Below, one piece after another: positions 1 through 11,808 of a stretch of DNA of 13,156 nucleotides. The first letter of the stretch is position 1; each line of letters begins with the position of its first letter. The position numbers and the translations under genes are program-made. Under the pieces are notes generated by a model, which saw nothing but the letters and a program-made list of their open reading frames with translations, searched no databases and was not told the DNA's origin. Source of the stretch: Alphaproteobacteria bacterium (lineage in GTDB: Bacteria; Pseudomonadota; Alphaproteobacteria; Sphingomonadales; Rhodothalassiaceae); the NCBI GenBank assembly GCA_003694205.1, contig RFKS01000206.1:1-13156 (forward strand), written 5' to 3'.

Positions 1-1753
<1,753 letters not shown>

Positions 1754-1770
1754 TCCCCGCGTCCGAGGCC

Positions 1771-1801
1771 GAGCCATGCATGAAACGCATGGCTCCATTT
1801 C
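1771..1801 (+). terminator. Rho-independent-like terminator after ligA
   Basis: A perfect 9-bp stem (GAGCCATGC at 1771-1779, GCATGGCTC at 1787-1795) encloses a 7-base loop and is followed by CATTTC. It lies 18 bases after the ligA stop. The T tract is short, so termination may be incomplete. It also argues against any start codon for the next gene in this stretch (ATG at 1780). Confidence 0.6.
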
Positions 1802-1838
1802 GCCCTGCAACGCTACTCCAGCAGCCGTCGCATCCCAT

Positions 1839-1856
1839 ATTGTGCATTGCAACAAT
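1839..1856. promoter_or_regulatory. TGC-rich dyad upstream of the 61-residue gene, possible operator
   Basis: The 18-base site reads ATTGTGCATTGCAACAAT. The outer arms ATTGT/ACAAT pair, and the core TGCATTGCA is itself an odd-centred palindrome. It lies 34 bases before the GTG start at 1891, in an otherwise unremarkable 137-base gap. Spaced TGC/GCA sites of this general look are bound by the polyhydroxyalkanoate regulator PhaR in some Alphaproteobacteria. That link is a suggestion from resemblance only; no phasin or pha gene is visible here. No convincing -35/-10 pair was found around it. Confidence 0.35.
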
Positions 1857-1880
1857 GTCGCGTCACGACGAGCGAGAGAA

Positions 1881-1885
1881 AGGAG
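1881..1885 (+). promoter_or_regulatory. Ribosome binding site that fixes the GTG start at 1891
   Basis: AGGAG, extended on its left by GAGAGAA, lies 5 bases before GTG 1891 and 8 bases before TTG 1894. An ATG at 1889-1891 is closer (3 bases) but opens only a two-codon frame, ATG TGT TGA. The site therefore supports a GTG or TTG start for the small gene. Confidence 0.6.
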
Positions 1886-1890
1886 TAAAT

Positions 1891-2076
1891 GTGTTGAAAA
1901 AGATCCGGAACACCGCCGCGCTTGCCTTCGACGGACTGTTCGGCCCGCGCTTCGACTATTTCGACCTTTTGCGCAGCATGGGCCGCGTGCCCGAGGATCT
2001 CGACCGCTATGTCGATTATGACCTCGTGATCCGCAAGCCGGCACAAACGGGCGCCGCGGTGGCCCGCGCCGCCTGA
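1891..2076 (+). CDS. Small protein of unknown function, 61 residues
   Basis: I do not recognise this family. The GTG start at 1891 is chosen because a strong AGGAG lies 5 bases upstream; TTG 1894 is the alternative, and the longer frame from ATG 1780 would begin inside the ligA terminator. The N-terminal half is basic and hydrophobic (MLKKIRNTAALAF). It is followed by an aromatic stretch (FGPRFDYFDLLRSM), then an acidic, tyrosine-containing part (EDLDRYVDYDLVI) and an alanine-rich tail. There is no cleavable signal peptide, no clear membrane span and no cysteine. The gene stands alone between two terminators, with a dyad upstream, so it is probably its own transcription unit. Coding bias and the RBS make it likely real; its function is unknown. 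Confidence 0.65.
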   Translation: MLKKIRNTAALAFDGLFGPRFDYFDLLRSMGRVPEDLDRYVDYDLVIRKPAQTGAAVARAA

Positions 2077-2112
2077 CGTCGCATCCCGATCCCCCGCGAT
2101 CGGCAAGCCACT

Positions 2113-2147
2113 CGCCCCACCGGTCCGCCGGCGGGGCGATTATCTTT
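2113..2147 (+). terminator. GC-rich terminator between the small gene and the convergent heme protein gene
   Basis: CGCCCCACCGG (2113-2123) pairs with CCGGCGGGGCG (2128-2138) through an 11-position stem with one A/C mismatch and a TCCG loop. It is followed by ATTATCTTT. The T-rich side faces rightward, so it chiefly ends the 61-residue gene. On the minus strand the hairpin lies just beyond the stop at 2140 but lacks a T tract. Confidence 0.55.
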
Positions 2148-2667
2148 CTGCCGCCGGCGCGATCGACGATTCCAGCCGATAGATGCGATCGCCGAAAGGC
2201 GAATCATCGCCGTTCGCCGCATTGGCCCACAGGATGATGCGGATCGTGCCGGCGATCGCCTCGGGTGCCTGCCAGGCGAGACACCAGTCGACCCCACCCC
2301 CGCCCTCAACACCGCTGCCGGCCGCCGTCGAGCGCGCCTTCGCCGCCAGCGCCTCGCTCCGGTCATCACAGGCGGCAAGGGTGCCGGCCGCGCCCCTTTC
2401 CGCGCGCAGGGCGAGAAGATAGCCGGCCCGGCGCATGCCGGGATCGGTGAGCCGGACATGGAAGCGATGGCGTTCACCCGGCGTCACCCGCTGCGGCAGG
2501 CCGACGATCCGCAGGGCTGAGTCCCCGACCAGCGGACCGCCGTCGCTGTGGCAGGCGGTGCAGCCCGCCACATCCTCGGCCGCCTCCCAGGGTGGCCCGT
2601 CGGGATAGGCCGCCGCCGGCCCTGCGGGGGCCAGCACAAGGAGAAGTGCCGCCAGGCTGCGGCTCAT
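2140..2667 (-). CDS. Exported Reeler-like protein with one c-type heme motif
   Basis: This is a predicted periplasmic protein of 175 residues. Residues 1-20 form a signal peptide (SLAALLLVLAPAG, then PAAA before the likely cut). A single CxxCH heme-attachment motif, CTACH, is at 36-40, directly after the mature N terminus. Residues 52-165 resemble the Reeler / choice-of-anchor family often seen behind such a motif: LPxxVTPGExHxFxV, then AGYLLALRAE, WCLAWQAPE and a final GTIRIILWANAANGDD. Two further cysteines (100, 129) may form a disulfide. No axial methionine can be assigned with confidence. The ATG start overlaps the stop of the upstream propeller gene (TGATG), implying coupled translation, which rules out the longer upstream frame. 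The likely role is electron transfer or binding beside the propeller. The substrate is unknown. Confidence 0.8.
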   Translation of the reverse strand: MSRSLAALLLVLAPAGPAAAYPDGPPWEAAEDVAGCTACHSDGGPLVGDSALRIVGLPQRVTPGERHRFHVRLTDPGMRRAGYLLALRAERGAAGTLAACDDRSEALAAKARSTAAGSGVEGGGGVDWCLAWQAPEAIAGTIRIILWANAANGDDSPFGDRIYRLESSIAPAAER

Positions 2668-3677
2668 CAAGGTGCCATCACCTGTGCGCGGCCGATGGTA
2701 TTGGCGTCGGTTCCGAACCAGACGGTGCCCGTCGGCGCGTGATAATGCATGTGCCGCACGGCCCCGCCGCCGCTCGCGATCGGCGTGATCGAGAAGAATT
2801 TCTTCTGCGTCGGGTCGAAACCGACGAAGAGGTTGGGATCGACCCCGGTCTCGACGAACCAGATTCGCCCGGCCGCATCGTGTGCCATGCCATAGGGCCG
2901 CGCGCCGGCGCCGGACGGCATCGCCCATTCCTCGACCTCCGCGGTCTGCGGATCATAGTGCCCGAGCATGCCGCGCGCATAGTCGACATAATAGATCTGT
3001 CCGTCGTCCAGCACCTCGAGCCGCCGCGGCCGCGCCCCGGTGTCCGGCAGCGAATGCTCGGTGAGGAGCAGGGTTTCGGGGTCGATCGAGGCCAGTTTGC
3101 TGGTGCCGAACAGCGCCACCCACACCGTGCCGTCGGGCCCGATCTTGATCCCATAGGGCCGGGCCCGCAGCGTCGGCACGTGAATGAGATCGACCGCGCG
3201 GTCGGAAAGGCGCAGCCGCCCCACCATGTTCGCCCCCTGCAGGGTGAACCAGATATGCCGCTCGCCGGCGTCGAAAACGAGCGTGTGCGGATCGCGCGCC
3301 GCCGGGTCGGGCATGGGGATATGCTCGATCTCGTCGGTCCTGGGATCATAGCGGCCGATATAGCCCTTGAGATTGCCCGCATACCAGACGATCCCGTCCG
3401 CACCGACGATCAGATTGTGCGGCCCCGGACGATCGGGCAGCTCGCGGCGGAAGAAGGTGCCGGTCTCCGGATCGAGGCGCCCGAGATAATGCCCGCGCTG
3501 CCCGGCGAACCACACCTCCCGCGCCGAGACGGCGAAGGGGTCGCGCGGGCGGCTGTCGGGATAGGGGACGTTCCACTCGGCAATCTCGACCGGCGCCAGG
3601 GTCTCCGCAGCGTGCGCCGGGATGACGGCCGCGACAGCCGCGAGAATGATCGCAAAGGGCGCAAATGACCGTATCAT
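2667..3677 (-). CDS. Secreted Vgb-like (virginiamycin B lyase family) seven-repeat beta-propeller
   Basis: This 336-residue protein has a signal peptide (residues 1-23, hydrophobic AIILAAVAAV, cut near AHA/AE). Seven repeats of about 42-47 residues follow, each with an aromatic anchor in a G.xW pattern (Trp56, 98, 143, 186, Tyr229/230, Trp273, 320) and strands such as IGRYDP, VGRL and IGRAQ. This is the streptogramin lyase / NHL-type propeller fold. True Vgb enzymes linearise streptogramin B antibiotics, but most chromosomal relatives are not shown to do so. I cannot confirm the catalytic His/Glu set by eye, and export to the periplasm fits a different role. The start at ATG 3677 is preferred to TTG 3704 because GGGAGGGAGG lies just upstream. 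The stop overlaps the start of the heme protein gene. glpF ends 61 bases upstream on the same strand. Confidence 0.85.
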   Translation of the reverse strand: MIRSFAPFAIILAAVAAVIPAHAAETLAPVEIAEWNVPYPDSRPRDPFAVSAREVWFAGQRGHYLGRLDPETGTFFRRELPDRPGPHNLIVGADGIVWYAGNLKGYIGRYDPRTDEIEHIPMPDPAARDPHTLVFDAGERHIWFTLQGANMVGRLRLSDRAVDLIHVPTLRARPYGIKIGPDGTVWVALFGTSKLASIDPETLLLTEHSLPDTGARPRRLEVLDDGQIYYVDYARGMLGHYDPQTAEVEEWAMPSGAGARPYGMAHDAAGRIWFVETGVDPNLFVGFDPTQKKFFSITPIASGGGAVRHMHYHAPTGTVWFGTDANTIGRAQVMAP

Positions 3678-3679
3678 GG

Positions 3680-3689
3680 CCTCCCTCCC
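3680..3689 (-). promoter_or_regulatory. Strong ribosome binding site of the propeller gene
   Basis: On the minus strand GGGAGGGAGG precedes the ATG at 3677, the first GGGAGG being 6 bases away. It decides for this ATG over the upstream in-frame TTG at 3704, which would place the ribosome binding site inside the coding region and put a charged extension before the signal peptide. Confidence 0.6.
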
Positions 3690-3738
3690 TGATGGCTTTC
3701 TCAAGATACGCGCGCCGCCCGCTGCCCCCTGCGCGCCC

Positions 3739-4467
3739 TCAAAGGCCGGCGATCACGGCGTCATAGAAAAGCGCGCCGATGGCACCGCCGATGAGCGGGC
3801 CGATGACAGGCACCCAGGCATAGCCCCAGTCGGAATGCCCCTTGCCGGCAATCGGCAGCAGTGCATGCGCCAGCCGCGGCGCCAGATCGCGCGCCGGATT
3901 GATGGCATATCCCGTCGGCCCGCCGAGCGAGAGCCCGATGCCGAAGACCAGCAGGCCGACAAGATAGGGGCCAAGTCCGGCACCGATTCCGTTGTTGGCG
4001 TGAAAGATGCCGAGCACGCCAACGAGCAGCACCGCAGTGCCGATGATCTCCACCAGCAGATTCGCGCCCGGCGAGCGGATCGCCGGCGCGGTGCAGAAAA
4101 TGGCCCGCTTTGCCTCGGCATCGCCGGTCTCGCGCCAGTGTGGCAGATAGGCGAGCCAGACCAACACGGCACCGACGAAACCACCGAGAAACTGCCCGCC
4201 GAGATAGGCCGGCACCAGTGCCGGCGATACCGTCCCGAGGAGCGCGAAGGACAGTGTCACCGCGGGATTGATATGGGCGCCCGAAACCCAGCCCGCGACA
4301 TAGACGGCTATCGCCACCGCGACGCCCCAGCCGGCGGTAATGACGATCCAGCCCCCGCCCTCCCCCTTCGAGCGCGCGAGCAGCACATTGGCGACGACGC
4401 CGTCGCCGAGCAGCACGAGAAGCAACGTGCCCGTAAACTCCCCGATGAAGGCGTTCATTGCGGTCAT
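3739..4467 (-). CDS. glpF: MIP-family channel, aquaglyceroporin / glycerol facilitator type
   Basis: This is an inner-membrane channel of 242 residues for passive uptake of glycerol or similar small polyols. It has the six-helix plus two half-helix MIP layout. The first NPA box (SGAHINPAVT) has Asn67-Ala69 and the second (GYAINPARD) has Asn190-Ala192. Asp194 after the second box is the usual mark of glycerol-conducting members. By alignment in my head, the selectivity filter has Trp47 and Arg193 as in E. coli GlpF, but Tyr187 where GlpF has Phe200. The start at ATG 4467 has GGGGAGAGG upstream; ATG 4458 (MNAFIGEF) is a possible alternative. No glpK or glpD is near, so the physiological solute is uncertain. 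It is the first gene of the leftward block and may be co-transcribed with the propeller gene. The 144-base gap to the divergent orphan gene must hold its promoter. Confidence 0.9.
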   Translation of the reverse strand: MTAMNAFIGEFTGTLLLVLLGDGVVANVLLARSKGEGGGWIVITAGWGVAVAIAVYVAGWVSGAHINPAVTLSFALLGTVSPALVPAYLGGQFLGGFVGAVLVWLAYLPHWRETGDAEAKRAIFCTAPAIRSPGANLLVEIIGTAVLLVGVLGIFHANNGIGAGLGPYLVGLLVFGIGLSLGGPTGYAINPARDLAPRLAHALLPIAGKGHSDWGYAWVPVIGPLIGGAIGALFYDAVIAGL

Positions 4468-4611
4468 TTCCCTCTCCCCTTGGCCGCATTCTTTGCCGTG
4501 CCCTTTGGCGACGGCGATTGAACCATGATTCCCGCCGCGCGAACAGATGATTGACCGCGCCTGCGCCGGAGTGGGAAGATGCGACGCGAGGGGAAAGACA
4601 TCGGAGTTGCC

Positions 4612-4959
4612 ATGCGCTGGAAGCTCGAGGACGGAACACCGGTGACGCCGGAGGATCTCGCCGAAGAGATCACGCGCGTGCCGCGCACGCGTTTCTGGCA
4701 CCTCAGTCACATGGTCTTCCTGTGGCCGGAGGACGCCAACCCCGAGGACATGAGCGGCGCGCCGGGCGGCTTTTCCGACGGATTCGTGCTCGAGCTCGTC
4801 GCCCCGGAGGGCACCGTGGAATGGCTCATCCAGCCGGTCGAGAGCGACGCGCAGGAACGCATCACCGGCGAGGCCCCGGTCGGCCGCAAGGCGGTTTTCG
4901 CCGCCTTCGCCGAGCTCGAGCGCCTGGTGCGCGATCGTAAGGCGCAGCAAAAGGCATAG
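4612..4959 (+). CDS. Protein of unknown function, 115 residues
   Basis: I do not recognise this family. The protein looks soluble and acidic, with no signal peptide or membrane span. It starts MRWKLEDGTPVTPEDLAEEI. The middle is rich in aromatics (TRFWHLSHMVFLWPEDANP), followed by a glycine/proline loop and beta-like segments (FVLELVAPEG, VEWLIQPV). The end is a charged helix (FAAFAELERLVRDRK). The ATG at 4612 (GGAG 5 bases upstream) is preferred because the codons between the alternative ATG at 4579 and 4612 are poorer in third-position G/C than the rest. The 4579 start, with GGAG 7 bases upstream, would add 11 residues and remains possible. It is divergent from glpF and convergent with greA. 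Confidence 0.75.
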   Translation: MRWKLEDGTPVTPEDLAEEITRVPRTRFWHLSHMVFLWPEDANPEDMSGAPGGFSDGFVLELVAPEGTVEWLIQPVESDAQERITGEAPVGRKAVFAAFAELERLVRDRKAQQKA

Positions 4960-5012
4960 GCGAGCGCGCTTACAGACGCCCGGCAAGGCGGCCGCGCCAT
5001 GCTCAGAAGTCA

Positions 5013-5029
5013 GGCCGCGACGGGCGGCC
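5013..5029. terminator. Short GC hairpin between the convergent orphan gene and greA
   Basis: GGCCGC (5013-5018) pairs with GCGGCC (5024-5029) around GACGG in the 75-base convergent gap. Neither side has a good T run; the minus strand reads TGACTTCT after it. It may act weakly for greA. Low confidence. Confidence 0.25.
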
Positions 5030-5034
5030 CGGGC

Positions 5035-5508
5035 TCACTTGAACTCGATATTGACGATCTCGAAGTATTTCTCGCCGGAGGGCGTGATCACCTCGACCTC
5101 CTCGCGCAGCCGGCGACCGATGAGCGCACGGCCAAGCGGCGAGGTGTAGGAGATGCGGCCGTTGCGCGCATCAACCTCTTCGGAGCCAACGATCTGGTAG
5201 ACGATGCGGTTGTCGTCCTCGTCGACGAGTTCGACGGTGGCGCCGAACATCACCTTGTCGCCGTCGAGCGCGGTGGGGTCGATCACCTCGGCACGCGCGA
5301 GCCGGTCCTCGAGCTCGGCGATGCGCGCCTCGACATGCCCCTGGCGTTCCTTGGCCGCATGATATTCGGCGTTCTCGGAAAGATCACCGTGCGCGCGGGC
5401 CTCCTCGATGGCACGCACCACCGCCGGCCGCTCGACGGTCTTGAGCTGCTGCAGCTCCGCCTTGAGCGCCTCGAACCCCGACGCCAGCATGGGAATCCTA
5501 TCGTTCAT
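5035..5508 (-). CDS. greA: Transcription elongation factor GreA
   Basis: GreA rescues backtracked RNA polymerase by inserting its coiled coil into the secondary channel and stimulating transcript cleavage. The 157 residues match the usual length (158 in E. coli). The N-terminal coiled coil covers about residues 8-75. The conserved tip [14 protein letters not shown] carries Asp42 and Glu45, equivalent to the catalytic acidic pair Asp41/Glu44 of E. coli. The C-terminal FKBP-like domain includes [20 protein letters not shown] and the final [12 protein letters not shown]. The ATG at 5508 gives MNDRIPML, which aligns with the family N terminus, and a purine-rich GGAAGGGAG precedes it. It follows carB by 140 bases on the same strand, an order common in Alphaproteobacteria. 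Confidence 0.97.
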   Translation of the reverse strand: MNDRIPMLASGFEALKAELQQLKTVERPAVVRAIEEARAHGDLSENAEYHAAKERQGHVEARIAELEDRLARAEVIDPTALDGDKVMFGATVELVDEDDNRIVYQIVGSEEVDARNGRISYTSPLGRALIGRRLREEVEVITPSGEKYFEIVNIEFK

Positions 5509-5613
5509 CGCTCCCTTCCGTCCTGCTCCCGGTTCCGCAGGGTCTCGCAAACCAAACGCCGGTCGCGCCGGGGGAGCCAACAGAGCCCTTCCCGTGCGGC
5601 CGGCGAACGCGCC

Positions 5614-5642
5614 TCCTAGCGCAAAGTACGCGCCGATTGCAA
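5614..5642 (-). promoter_or_regulatory. Possible sigma-70-like promoter for greA
   Basis: On the minus strand TTGCAA (5642-5637) is followed after 17 bases by CTAGGA (5619-5614). The -35 match is fair, the -10 match poor. It sits just past the carB stop and about 105 bases before the greA start, which would let greA be transcribed independently of carB. Tentative. Confidence 0.25.
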
Positions 5643-5648
5643 CCGGAT

Positions 5649-8915
<3,267 letters not shown>

Positions 8916-8993
8916 GCTCTGCTCACTCGCCGGCAGCAATGGGGCCACGCCGCTCTAGCCCAGCGGCATGGCCCATGCAAGTCCCGGCGCGCC

Positions 8994-10451
8994 CTAGAGC
9001 TCGGGTGCCGGCGGGATATCTCCATCGCCCGTTACCGCGGCGGCACGCGCCGGGTGCAGCGGGCTGTGGCGATAGCCGTAGAAGGCGTAGATGACCATGC
9101 CAAGAAGACTCCACAGGAGGAACCGGATCCACGTCTCGGTCGGCAGGAAGTACATCAGTGCGCCGCAGCTCAGGATCGCGAGCGGTGCAATGATCCACAC
9201 ATAGGGGGTGCGGAACGGGCGATGCCGATCGGGATCGGTAACGCGCAGCACCATGACCCCGCCGGCAACGGCGACGAAGGCGAAGAGCGTGCCGATATTG
9301 GATAGCGCCGCGATCTCGTCGAGCGGAAAGAAGCCGGCGATGAAGGCAACGAAAAGGCCGGTGATGATGGTCACCACATGCGGCGTGTGGAAGCGGGGAT
9401 GGAGCCGGCTCGCGAATTCCGGCAGCAGCCCGTCGCGCGACATGACGAAAAAGATTCGCGTCTGTCCATAGAGGAGCACGAGCAGCACGGTGGTGATGCC
9501 GGCGATGGCGCCCAGCGCAAGGATGGTCGAGCCGAAGACGAATCCGGCCTCGCGGAGCACGAGCGCCAGCGGCTCCTTGCTGTTCGCGAGCTCGGTGTAA
9601 TTGAGGGCACCGGTGGCGACGGCAGTCACCGCGATATAGATGAGCGTGCAGATGACGAGCGAGCCGATGAGGCCGATCGGCAGATCGCGATTGGGATTGC
9701 GCGTTTCTTCCGCCGCGGTGGAGACGGCGTCAAAGCCGATATAGGCGAAGAAGATGATCGCCGCGGCCGCAAAGACGCCGACATTCTCGCCAAAGCCGAC
9801 GCGCTCGAACCAGCCAAACGGCAGGAAGGGGTCCCAGTTGCCGACATCAATTTTGGGTGCCGCGAGTACGATGAAAATGCCCAGCACCGCCAGCTTGACC
9901 GCGACGAGAACGCGGTTGACCACCGCGCTCTGATGTGTGCCCCGGACAAGAAGCAGGGTGATGAAGAGCGACACCAGCACCGCCGGCAGGTCCATGATCC
10001 CGCCATTGCGGTAGGCGGTCGTCCATTCGGGCGGTATGTGAAAGCCGCCCTGCGCGAGGATCCCGGTCACATAGCCGGACCAGCCGGCCGCCACCGCGCC
10101 CGCGGAGACGGCATATTCGAGCACCAGATTCCAGCCGACGAGCCAAGCCACCGCCTCGCCAAGTACGGCATAGGTGTAGGTGTAGGCGGAGCCCGATACC
10201 GGCACCATTGCCGTCAGTTCCGCATAGGCGAGCGCGGCGAAGGCGCAGGCGAGCCCGGCGACGACGAAGGCGATCATGAGCCCCGGACCGGCCTTGGCGG
10301 CGCCAACCCCTGTCAGCACGAAAATTCCGGTGCCGATGGTGCAGCCGATCCCGAGCAGGACAAGATCCCCGGCACCGAGCTGGCGTTTGAGCCGCTTCTT
10401 TTCGGCGTGTTCGAGAATGTCGCCGAGCGGCTTGATGCGAAATCGTGACAT
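8994..10451 (-). CDS. APC-superfamily amino acid permease, cationic amino acid transporter type
   Basis: This is an inner-membrane secondary transporter of 485 residues with about 12 hydrophobic spans. The N-terminal cytoplasmic basic segment is followed by the APC signature in helix 1 (GIGCTIGTGIFVLTG) and the helix 2-3 region (ALAYAELTAMVPVSGSAYTYTY). A long central stretch contains FFAYIGFDAVSTAAEE, and the IRVFF-like loop reads GQTRIFFVMSRDGLLP. These features resemble the YhdG/CAT branch, which moves basic or other amino acids; the substrate cannot be read from sequence alone. The start at ATG 10451 (MSRFRIKPLGD) is preferred over ATG 10490 because GGGAGG lies 10 bases upstream of it, inside the longer frame. 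It lies between the iminopeptidase and carB, all leftward, and may share their transcript. Confidence 0.92.
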   Translation of the reverse strand: MSRFRIKPLGDILEHAEKKRLKRQLGAGDLVLLGIGCTIGTGIFVLTGVGAAKAGPGLMIAFVVAGLACAFAALAYAELTAMVPVSGSAYTYTYAVLGEAVAWLVGWNLVLEYAVSAGAVAAGWSGYVTGILAQGGFHIPPEWTTAYRNGGIMDLPAVLVSLFITLLLVRGTHQSAVVNRVLVAVKLAVLGIFIVLAAPKIDVGNWDPFLPFGWFERVGFGENVGVFAAAAIIFFAYIGFDAVSTAAEETRNPNRDLPIGLIGSLVICTLIYIAVTAVATGALNYTELANSKEPLALVLREAGFVFGSTILALGAIAGITTVLLVLLYGQTRIFFVMSRDGLLPEFASRLHPRFHTPHVVTIITGLFVAFIAGFFPLDEIAALSNIGTLFAFVAVAGGVMVLRVTDPDRHRPFRTPYVWIIAPLAILSCGALMYFLPTETWIRFLLWSLLGMVIYAFYGYRHSPLHPARAAAVTGDGDIPPAPEL

Positions 10452-10538
10452 CTGTCCCCAACCTCCCGTTTGATCCCGATGGTGCATCACGCGATGCGGC
10501 GGCGATGGTAATGGCGGCGGCGCCCGCGGAGAAGAAAA

Positions 10539-11537
10539 TTATGCTTCAAGTCGCCTTGCGAAGGACTCTGTCGCCGTCACCAGCTCGTGCACGATACCCG
10601 GCTCGAAAGCGGAATGGCCGGCGACGGGCACGATCCGAAGCGTCGCATCGGGCAGTGCCGCCTTGAGCTCCAGCGCGGAAACGGGCGGGCAGATCACGTC
10701 ATAGCGTCCCTGTACGATGACGGTCGGGATATGCCGGATGCGGTGGCAATCCTCGAGAATCTGGTTGTCGCGCTCGAGAAAGCCACGGTGGCTGAAGTAG
10801 TGACACTCGATGCGCGCGAAGGCGAGTGCAAAATGTTGCGATTCCGCTTGTCGCAGCTGCGTCTTTTCCGGCACGAGGGTCACGCAGTGGCTTTCCCAGC
10901 GGCTCCACGCGCGCGCCGCCCGGGCCTGCTCCTCGGCATCGTCGCCATTGAGGCGCCGGTAATAGGCGGCAATGAGGTCGTCGCGCTCGTCCGGCGGGAT
11001 GACGGAGACGAAGTCCGCCCAGGCTTCGGGAAAGATCGCGTTGGTTCCCCGCCGGTAGAACCAGTCGATCTCGCGCGCGCGCATGAGAAAGATACCGCGT
11101 AGCACGAGCCCAGTGACGCGTTCGGGATGATGCTGGGCATAAAGCAGCGCGAGCGTGCTGCCCCAACTGCCGCCGAAGACAAGCCAGCGATCAATGCCGA
11201 GATGCTCCCGCAGGCGCTCGATGTCGGCGACAAGGTGCCAGGTCGTGTTGGCCTCGATGCTGGCATGCGGCCGCGAGCGGCCGCAACCGCGCTGATCGAA
11301 GAGCACGATGCGAAAACGCGACGGATCGAAGAAACGACGCTGCACCGGGGCCGTGCCGCCGCCCGGCCCGCCATGAAGAAAGACCACCGGAATGCCATCG
11401 GCGCGCCCCGATATCTCGAAGTAGATCTCGTGCCCGTCACCGACCGCGAGATGCCCGCTTTCGTGCGGATCGATCGGCGGATAGAGCGTTCTCAGCTCGC
11501 TCGACCCTTCCGGCACCCTCAGTCGCGGCGTTTCCAT
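10539..11537 (-). CDS. pip: Proline iminopeptidase, alpha/beta hydrolase (peptidase family S33)
   Basis: This predicted cytoplasmic serine peptidase releases N-terminal proline from peptides. It is 332 residues long, slightly above the 310-320 usual for the family. The oxyanion-hole motif HGGPGG is at 55-60, followed by FDQRGCGRS (80-88). The nucleophile elbow GGSWGS has Ser124. The acid is Asp280 in GRYDVICP, and His308 in AGHSAFE completes the triad. The cap region contains the family-typical FLMRAREIDWFYRRG and W..WE segments. There is no signal peptide. The ATG at 11537 has only a weak GGA upstream, but the N terminus (LYPPIDPHESGHL about 18 residues in) aligns with the family. It is divergent from the exported amidohydrolase and lies 87 bases upstream of the permease gene. 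Confidence 0.93.
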   Translation of the reverse strand: METPRLRVPEGSSELRTLYPPIDPHESGHLAVGDGHEIYFEISGRADGIPVVFLHGGPGGGTAPVQRRFFDPSRFRIVLFDQRGCGRSRPHASIEANTTWHLVADIERLREHLGIDRWLVFGGSWGSTLALLYAQHHPERVTGLVLRGIFLMRAREIDWFYRRGTNAIFPEAWADFVSVIPPDERDDLIAAYYRRLNGDDAEEQARAARAWSRWESHCVTLVPEKTQLRQAESQHFALAFARIECHYFSHRGFLERDNQILEDCHRIRHIPTVIVQGRYDVICPPVSALELKAALPDATLRIVPVAGHSAFEPGIVHELVTATESFARRLEA

Positions 11538-11739
11538 GTTCCGAACCCCGTCGGCAATCCGCTTGCGTCGACCCGAGGGCCGTCCAGATTTCCTTGCACC
11601 TTCTCGTCCCCAACCGCGCGACCCGCGTCACTCGCCATAATGAAACGCAAGGAAGCCGGCGACAAGGGAGGATGCTCCGCCCGGGGCTACGCCCATCGCG
11701 CGTGACGGGGCGGAAATGCAATCGCCACCAGACAGCCGC

Positions 11740-11768
11740 TTGCCGGCACCTGCCTGCCACGCCATACT
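11740..11768 (+). promoter_or_regulatory. Candidate sigma-70-like promoter of the amidohydrolase gene
   Basis: TTGCCG (11740-11745) and CATACT (11763-11768) are separated by 17 bases, each matching four of six consensus positions. A start of transcription near 11775 would leave a leader of about 35 bases before the ATG. The remaining part of the 271-base divergent gap, towards pip, shows no promoter, riboswitch or repeat that I can support. Confidence 0.35.
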
Positions 11769-11808
11769 GCGCGCCGCAGCCAGGAACGGCAATGAGGGGG
11801 AGGATTCC

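Noticed and set aside
2592..3668. 358-codon plus-strand frame antisense to the propeller gene
   Set aside because: The minus strand has regular propeller repeats, a signal peptide and a strong RBS; the plus frame has none.
3710..3736. GCGCGC inverted pair between glpF and the propeller gene as a possible terminator
   Set aside because: The 15-base loop, the self-complementary arms and the absence of a T run make it unconvincing.
8916..8948. GTG start at 8948 for carB, adding 11 residues
   Set aside because: The family N terminus ([10 protein letters not shown]) begins at the ATG at 8915.
8950..8978. Two adjoining 5-bp hairpins between the permease stop and carB start (CCGCT/AGCGG and GCATG/CATGC)
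   Set aside because: The stems are short, share an edge base, and have no T tract or known leader motif; likely chance in GC-rich DNA.
9378..10448. 356-codon plus-strand frame antisense to the permease
   Set aside because: It is a codon-bias shadow with no domain; the permease shows clear membrane helices and the APC signature.
11640..11705. 21-codon frame (MKRKEAGDKGG...) in the pip/amidohydrolase divergent gap
   Set aside because: It has no ribosome binding site and no recognisable content, and its codon use is unlike the neighbours.
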